Assembly: GCA_000961725.1 (NCBI GenBank)
Contig: LADS01000036.1
Coordinates: 1 to 64,000 of the forward strand
Length of the DNA stretch: 64,000 nucleotides
Origin: Desulfobulbaceae bacterium BRH_c16a
GTDB lineage: Bacteria > Desulfobacterota > Desulfobulbia > Desulfobulbales > Desulfocapsaceae
Reading direction: 5' to 3'
Within the stretch, counting starts at the first letter, position 1. The number at the start of each line of letters is the position of its first letter. The position numbers and the translations under genes are program-made. Of this stretch, positions 59,197 through 64,000 are shown in pieces. The notes under the pieces were generated by a model. That model worked only from the letters and a program-made list of their open reading frames with translations. It did not search any database and was not told the DNA's origin.

Positions 59197-61001
59197 GGAG
59201 ATGTCTTTCGGAACAGGGCTCTGCGGGATATGCCCAGCAGGGCGGCGGCCCGGGTTCGATTGCCGTCGGCCTGCTGGAGCGCTTGCGCAATCATGGAACT
59301 CTCCAGTTTCTGAAGGGCCTGGCTGAGATTGAGTTGCGGCACCAGTGATGTCCGGCCGGTCGCCGAGTGGGGTGAGAGGAATTCGAGGCGGCCAAGAGTC
59401 AGATACCGCTGCAGGACATTGCGCAGCTCACGGACGTTGCCGGGCCAATCATACTCGATGAGGTTATCCATGATGTGACCGGGGATTTTGATGGCAGGGG
59501 GAGGGGACATTTTTTCGACAAAGTGATCCACCAGCAGGGGAATATCCTCCTTTCGCAGGCGCAACGGCGGTAACTGAATCTGGATAACCTGGAGACGATA
59601 GAAAAAGTCCCTACGCATCAGCCCGCTGCTGACTTTTTCACTCAAGGAGACATTGGATGCCGAAATTATCCGGAAATCCTTCGAAACCGTCTCTGTACCG
59701 CCCACCGGGCGGTATCCGCCGCCTTCAATGGCTCGGAGCAGCTTGGCCTGCATGGTAACGGTCAGTTCACTGACTTCATCAAGAAACAGCGTGCCCTTAT
59801 CCGCCATATCGAGGTAACCTGCGGAATCCGCATGTGCGCTGGAAAATGCACCCTTGCGATGACCGAAAAATTCGCGCTCGAAAAGGGATTCCTGAACCGC
59901 GCCGCAATTCACCGCGACAATACGTTTGTTTTTTCTTGAACTCCGTTCATGAATGGCATGGGCAACCAGTTCTTTGCCGGAGCCGGATTCGCCAAATATT
60001 GCCACGCTCGCATCGGTGACAGCCGCCTTCAGGATCAGCTCGAACACCTCCTGCATGAGCGGCGAACGGCCGAGAATATTGCCAAACCTGTACCGTTCTT
60101 TCAGGGAAGAACGCAGCACCCGGTTTTCGTCGTGCAGCTGGTCCGCCAGGTGTTGTGCCGCCACCTGCTGTTCTTTGATCTCTGTTACATCATTGAAGGT
60201 GGACAACACCGCCGGGCGGCCCTTGTATGTGATCGGACTGTGACAGACCTGTATCCACATCGTCTTTTCCGGCCGAGTCAGGCGGTGTACATGTTCAACC
60301 TTATTCCTGATTTCGCTGTCGGTGCACGTTTCATACATGCGCCTGATGTCATCGGCATCGCCGGTGCCGGGGTGATGAACTCTTGTATTCTGTATCGCTT
60401 CCGCGGAGGGAACGTTGAACATTCTGCAAAAGGCCGGGTTGATATAGCAGAACCTGGAATCCTGGGCCAAGGCCACCCCGTCGGTGACCTGTTCGGTAAG
60501 AGCCCGATACCTTTCCTCACTTTCCTTTAAGGCTTCTTCGGAAAGTTTCATCCACAGGACTCTGCTTAATCGTTCGCTGATGGCGCGGAGCAGGTGAGAT
60601 TCCTCTTCAAGAAACAATCCGGAGTCATCAGTTGATATTTCCTCGGTGTAAAAGACTTCCAGGTCTCCTACATGCCGACCATTCAGCGAGATCTGCGTGT
60701 TCCGGCACCAGCGGGTTCGCCTGAAGTTGGCAGAGGCATACTCGTGGCCGTCCAGCCTGATGCAGGCGCAGGCTTTTTCAGGGAATTGCAGGGCAGCCGG
60801 AATCAGTTCAACGGCTCGTATCAAGATCCAGGGCAAAGACACATCCTGGATTTCGAGAAGGTTCGATATACCATAGAGGCAATTCAATTCCTTGATTCTT
60901 TCGGCTAGGGCATTCGGTGCGACGGAAATTGACAATGGCTTGCCGATGTTTGGGAATTGCTGTCTTGGATCAGGAAATTCTCCGGAAATATCAGTGCTCA
61001 T
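59190..61001 (-). CDS. PAS-containing NtrC-family regulator with a variant GAFTGA loop
   Basis: The ATG at 61001 is preferred since an upstream in-frame start would overlap the MreB-like gene. The ~603-residue protein has a GAF-like region (~30-150), a PAS domain (~160-280), AAA+ (~305-530, Walker A GESGSGKE) and a Fis-type HTH (NRTRAAALLGISRRALFRK). It has no receiver. The GAFTGA loop that contacts sigma-54 reads GAFSSA (~384-389), so sigma-54 coupling may be altered or lost. The C-terminus ends abruptly after the HTH (KTSPF) inside a hairpin. It follows the MreB-like gene by 16 bp. Confidence 0.88.
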   Translation of the reverse strand: MSTDISGEFPDPRQQFPNIGKPLSISVAPNALAERIKELNCLYGISNLLEIQDVSLPWILIRAVELIPAALQFPEKACACIRLDGHEYASANFRRTRWCRNTQISLNGRHVGDLEVFYTEEISTDDSGLFLEEESHLLRAISERLSRVLWMKLSEEALKESEERYRALTEQVTDGVALAQDSRFCYINPAFCRMFNVPSAEAIQNTRVHHPGTGDADDIRRMYETCTDSEIRNKVEHVHRLTRPEKTMWIQVCHSPITYKGRPAVLSTFNDVTEIKEQQVAAQHLADQLHDENRVLRSSLKERYRFGNILGRSPLMQEVFELILKAAVTDASVAIFGESGSGKELVAHAIHERSSRKNKRIVAVNCGAVQESLFEREFFGHRKGAFSSAHADSAGYLDMADKGTLFLDEVSELTVTMQAKLLRAIEGGGYRPVGGTETVSKDFRIISASNVSLSEKVSSGLMRRDFFYRLQVIQIQLPPLRLRKEDIPLLVDHFVEKMSPPPAIKIPGHIMDNLIEYDWPGNVRELRNVLQRYLTLGRLEFLSPHSATGRTSLVPQLNLSQALQKLESSMIAQALQQADGNRTRAAALLGISRRALFRKTSPF

Positions 61002-61017
61002 GTTATTCAGACCCTCT

Positions 61018-62046
61018 TTAAGCAATTGTCGGCCAGGCAATATTTTCCCACCAGCACTTTTTACCATTCCAGTAATTCAACGTGTGCATTGCACCATTGA
61101 TCACTGCGTGTATCGGATCGGATGCGATTGTTACGACCATATGTGTTCTGGCAGCTATCAATTCATCCATGCCTTGTATGCATGCCCCGCCACCTGTCAG
61201 ATAAATTCCGGATTCCAAGAGCTCGCAGTAGTGTTTTTCCGGGATCCTTTTGAGAAAAAGGACGATCATTTCAATGATTTTGTTCATCACAGGCTGCATC
61301 GCGTCGACAATAATTCTGCTGTCAACCTCAACCCTCACTTCGCATCTCTTTACGACATCGATACCTGAAACACTGATATTTTTTTGCCTGCATTCCGGTT
61401 TATTTACAATGGAGGAAATCTCATCGGTGAGCAGTTCAACGTCATGATCATAAAGCTTCACCCTGTATTTTGCCATTATCGCAGAACGGACGGCTTTGTG
61501 TATGGCCCCGCATGCCGTCCGTACTGCTGAAGCATGGATGACTCTTCCGTCTCGAAATACCGCGAGATCGGTGACGCCCTCACCTATATCGATAAGCATT
61601 TGCGCTGCGGGGAGAGTTACGTCTATTCCAGCTCCTATGGCCGCAGCCCAGACTTCCGGAATGATGGATACACGAGAAGCTCCGGCTTGAACAAGTGCGC
61701 TGCAGAGAAGACCTCGTTCGGCCTCTGAAGTGTCTGTCGGCGCGCAGGCAAGGGAGATGGGACTCATAAAAAGCTTCCTCGTTTGCACGATCAGCGGTTT
61801 CAATAAGGAAACGGTATTTTTGAGGTCGACAATTACGCCGCCGCGAAGAGGCATGGCGACAAGATTTTTATTGATATATCGATAATACTCATCGGTAACA
61901 TGGGCAGCAGCGCCATTTACCAGGCTTATCGAGGATGGCTTTTCAATAATTTTGCCGAGACCGGAAACATATATGCGGGTGTTGGCTGTGCCCAGATCGA
62001 CAGCTATGCTGGGTTGCGAAATGATACGCGAAAAACTGGAGAACAT
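61018..62046 (-). CDS. Divergent MreB-like actin-family protein
   Basis: The ~342-residue protein starts MFSSFSRIISQPSIAVDLGTANTRIY, a clear MreB opening (phosphate-1 motif). The catalytic-type E131 in IPEVWAAAIGAG and the adenosine motif GIYLTGGGACIQGMDELI are kept. Phosphate-2 motif DIGGGTTE is changed to DIGEGVTD (~154-161), and MreC/MreD genes are absent nearby. It is therefore probably a paralogue with altered nucleotide handling, not the main rod-shape MreB. It is cotranscribed with the PAS-NtrC regulator 16 bp downstream, an unusual pairing. Confidence 0.85.
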   Translation of the reverse strand: MFSSFSRIISQPSIAVDLGTANTRIYVSGLGKIIEKPSSISLVNGAAAHVTDEYYRYINKNLVAMPLRGGVIVDLKNTVSLLKPLIVQTRKLFMSPISLACAPTDTSEAERGLLCSALVQAGASRVSIIPEVWAAAIGAGIDVTLPAAQMLIDIGEGVTDLAVFRDGRVIHASAVRTACGAIHKAVRSAIMAKYRVKLYDHDVELLTDEISSIVNKPECRQKNISVSGIDVVKRCEVRVEVDSRIIVDAMQPVMNKIIEMIVLFLKRIPEKHYCELLESGIYLTGGGACIQGMDELIAARTHMVVTIASDPIHAVINGAMHTLNYWNGKKCWWENIAWPTIA

Positions 62047-62389
62047 ATGACTTAATGTTGGATTAAAGGTTGTCGAGAGACCTGCCTGGGCAAACACTTG
62101 GATGATGAGAACAACAGCCCAGCAACTTCCATGGAGGTTTCAATACGGAAAGAGTACCATATTTGTCTGACTTGATGTGCACAAAAACGCGGAGTGGACT
62201 GGTTTAATGAGATGTCGGTTTCAACGACTACGGAATCACTGTATACTGAAAATTCAGTCGGGGTGCTGTTAGGAGCAGCAGGAAGATATATTTTTTTTTG
62301 CTTCGGCAGAGCAGACAGTTCATTTTTAAGCACCTTCACGAAATTTATTAAAAACAAGAGGTGAATTCTAAGGTACTAAGGAGAAGCGC
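62047..62389. other. Divergent promoter region between mreB-like and fprA
   Basis: This 343-bp spacer must carry promoters in both directions. A run of nine or more T residues sits near 62290 and AT-rich DNA lies just before fprA. No operator or clear promoter elements were recognised. Confidence 0.4.
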
Positions 62390-63577
62390 ATGAGCATGAC
62401 AGTAAAGAGCAACATACAATGGGTAGGAAAAATAGATTGGGAGCTGAGAAGATTTCACGGTGATGAATACTCCACCCACAAAGGTTCATCGTATAATTCC
62501 TATCTGATCAAGGAAGAAAAGATCGCTTTGATCGACACGGTCTGGGGACCGTATGCAAAAGAATTCGTTGCAAATCTTGCTAAAGAAATTGATTTGGGGA
62601 AAATCGATTACATTATCGCCAATCATGCCGAAAGCGACCACAGCGGCGCATTCCCGGAGTTGATGCGGCACATCCCCCAGACTCCGATCTACTGCACCAA
62701 AAACGGCGCAAAGATCCTGAAAGGACTGTATCATCAGGATTGGAACTTTCGGATTGTCAAAACCGGCGATAAACTCAGCCTCGGCAGCAAGGAGCTGGTC
62801 TTTATCGAGGCGCCCATGCTGCATTGGCCGGACAGCATGTTTTGTTACCTGACCGGCGACGCCGTGCTGTTCAGCAACGACGCCTTTGGCCAGCACTTCG
62901 CCTCGGAATCGATGTTCAACGATCGGGTCGATCAGGCCGAACTGTTCCAGGAATGCATTAAATACTATGCCAATATCCTGACGCCGTTCAGTCCGATGGT
63001 TATCAGGAAGATCAAGGAGGTCCTCGGTTTCAATCTGCCGCTTGACATGATCTGTACCAGTCACGGTATCATCTGGCGCGACAAGCCTGCCCAGATTGTC
63101 GAAAAATACCTGGAATGGGCCGATAATTATCAGGAAAATCAAGTTACTATTCTGTACGACACGATGTGGAACAGTACCCGGGTCATGGCCGAGCAGATAG
63201 CGGCCGGGATCGGCGAGGCTGACGGCGAGGTGACGGTCAAACTCTACAATCTGGCCAAAACCGATAAGAACGATGTAATTACTGAGATCTTCAAGTCAAA
63301 GGCGATTCTGGTCGGATCACCGACCATCAACAATGGTATTTTAGTGCATGTGGCGGCAATTCTTGAGGAGATCAAGGGGTTGAAGTTCAAGAATAAAAAG
63401 GCAGGGGCCTTCGGCAGCTACGGCTGGAGCGGCGAATCGGTTAAGATTGTCTCGCAGCGACTGGCGGAATCCGGCTTTGAAGTAGGTGATGAAGGTTTAC
63501 GCCTCACTTGGTCTCCGGATGAAGCGAGCCGGCAAACCTGTCGGGAATATGGAATGAGATTCGCGGGCAGAGTGTAA
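62390..63577 (+). CDS. fprA: FprA-family flavodiiron protein
   Basis: The 395-residue protein has the two-domain layout of A-type flavoproteins. The N-terminal metallo-beta-lactamase domain has the di-iron ligands H79-x-E81-x-D83-H84 in HAESDHSG, H145, D164 and the late His in TCTSHGIIW. The flavodoxin domain (~252-395) starts VTILYDTMWNSTRVMAEQIA and includes VGSPTINNGIL and FGSYGWSGESV. It reduces oxygen to water or nitric oxide to nitrous oxide with electrons from rubredoxin, in the cytoplasm. AAGGAG precedes the ATG. No rubredoxin gene is adjacent. Confidence 0.96.
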   Translation: MSMTVKSNIQWVGKIDWELRRFHGDEYSTHKGSSYNSYLIKEEKIALIDTVWGPYAKEFVANLAKEIDLGKIDYIIANHAESDHSGAFPELMRHIPQTPIYCTKNGAKILKGLYHQDWNFRIVKTGDKLSLGSKELVFIEAPMLHWPDSMFCYLTGDAVLFSNDAFGQHFASESMFNDRVDQAELFQECIKYYANILTPFSPMVIRKIKEVLGFNLPLDMICTSHGIIWRDKPAQIVEKYLEWADNYQENQVTILYDTMWNSTRVMAEQIAAGIGEADGEVTVKLYNLAKTDKNDVITEIFKSKAILVGSPTINNGILVHVAAILEEIKGLKFKNKKAGAFGSYGWSGESVKIVSQRLAESGFEVGDEGLRLTWSPDEASRQTCREYGMRFAGRV

Positions 63578-63622
63578 ATGGCCGTCGATGGCTAGGGCCA
63601 ACTTTTAAGGTACTGGTCGGGA

Positions 63623-64000
63623 TCAGGTCTGCCGATCCCGGTCGGTTCTGCAATTCTCCCAGCGAACCGCTCCTTCCGGCGCAATATGTTTTGCCCAGGT
63701 GATAGACCACTCGCCGAATGGAATGAGCAGGCTGTAGAGTTCTTCACCCATTGCGGTCAGTTGGTAGCCGTCGAGGGAGCGTTCGATCAGTTTTGCCTCA
63801 CGCAGATCGCTGAGGCGCTTGTTCAGTATTGACGGTGAGATTGATTCGCAATAACCCTGCAGGGCTCGGAAAGTGGCTGGGCCGTGACTGAGATGCCAGA
63901 TTATGCCCATGGCCCAGCGTCGCCCAAGAAGATCGAAAACCGCCATGATCGGTGTCCCTGTCTGGGAACCGCGTACCGGATTTCCCGGTCGTGGTATTGC
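63623..64000 (-). CDS. HxlR-family winged-helix regulator (5' partial)
   Basis: The frame stays open on the minus strand to the window edge and reads NPVRGSQTGTPIMAVFDLLGRRWAMGIIW, which matches the usual start region of HxlR proteins; the ATG at 63946 is thus an internal Met. The winged helix continues through ATFRALQGYCESISPSILNKRLSDLREAKLIER to a normal end. HxlR proteins are small dimeric sensors of redox or aldehyde stress that bind DNA. Convergent orientation to fprA leaves 45 bp between them. Confidence 0.87.
   Translation of the reverse strand, partial: AIPRPGNPVRGSQTGTPIMAVFDLLGRRWAMGIIWHLSHGPATFRALQGYCESISPSILNKRLSDLREAKLIERSLDGYQLTAMGEELYSLLIPFGEWSITWAKHIAPEGAVRWENCRTDRDRQT

Noticed and set aside
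1..64000. CRISPR arrays, tRNA and rRNA genes
   Set aside because: No regularly spaced repeats, no tRNA T-arm-like motifs outside coding sequence and no rRNA-like stretches were seen by eye; a covariance search would be needed to be certain for tRNAs.

Overview
The window looks like a chromosomal segment of an anaerobic, sulfur-metabolising Desulfobacterota bacterium, probably of the Desulfobulbales type. This is inferred from gene content: two TauE/SafE anion exporters, a cytoplasmic molybdopterin oxidoreductase complex wired to NAD(P)H through NuoG-, NuoF- and GltD-like modules, a Ric di-iron repair protein, an FprA flavodiiron protein, a proton-translocating transhydrogenase, and a very high density of two-component and NtrC-family genes. 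No rRNA, tRNA or CRISPR array was seen.

Layout. (1) 1-4.0 kb is an AT-rich accessory patch: the 3' end of a group II intron, an orphan gene, a truncated AAA ATPase fused to a small Cys-rich protein, an amidohydrolase and decayed minus-strand reading frames. (2) 4.0-9.8 kb holds housekeeping genes: a zincin, Ric, a glycerophosphodiester phosphodiesterase, an M19 dipeptidase and an LtaS-like sulfatase-fold membrane enzyme. (3) 9.8-23.2 kb is a regulatory and transport region: a minus-strand kinase/NtrC pair; a duplicated intergenic block enclosing a fused relic of a group 4 hydrogenase operon; then HTH protein, histidine kinase, response regulator, TauE exporter, membrane protein, PEP-synthase-like protein, response regulator and ABC-class ATPase. 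(4) 23.3-31.6 kb holds membrane and envelope genes (DUF554, TerC, metallophosphoesterase, lipid kinase, BON lipoprotein, YihY, AI-2E-type permease) and a PHP-phosphotransferase fusion. (5) 31.8-48.8 kb is the most distinctive part: an NtrC regulator, a pair of matching palindromic operators, a membrane protein, kinase, response regulator, the four-gene Mo oxidoreductase (36.1-41.4 kb, stop/start overlaps), a kinase-like protein without an ATPase domain, a second TauE exporter, a membrane protein, and on the minus strand a kinase, an NtrC regulator and a receiver-PATAN-roadblock protein. (6) 49.1-54.7 kb holds a patatin, a GntP permease, a histone-deacetylase-fold amidohydrolase and a hydantoinase-family protein. 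(7) 54.8-58.4 kb is a pntAA-pntAB-pntB operon in which PntB carries two NADP(H)-binding domains. (8) 58.5-64 kb holds a helical-repeat protein, an enhancer-binding protein with a variant GAFTGA loop, a divergent MreB-like protein, FprA and an HxlR regulator cut by the window edge.

How the parts may work together (inference): the two TauE regions each combine a membrane exporter, an accessory membrane protein, histidine kinase(s) and response regulators. Region 5 adds a soluble Mo/Fe-S/flavin complex that could exchange electrons between NAD(P)H and a sulfur (or other) substrate in the cytoplasm, with TauE removing an anionic product such as sulfite or an organosulfonate. The substrate cannot be read from the sequence.
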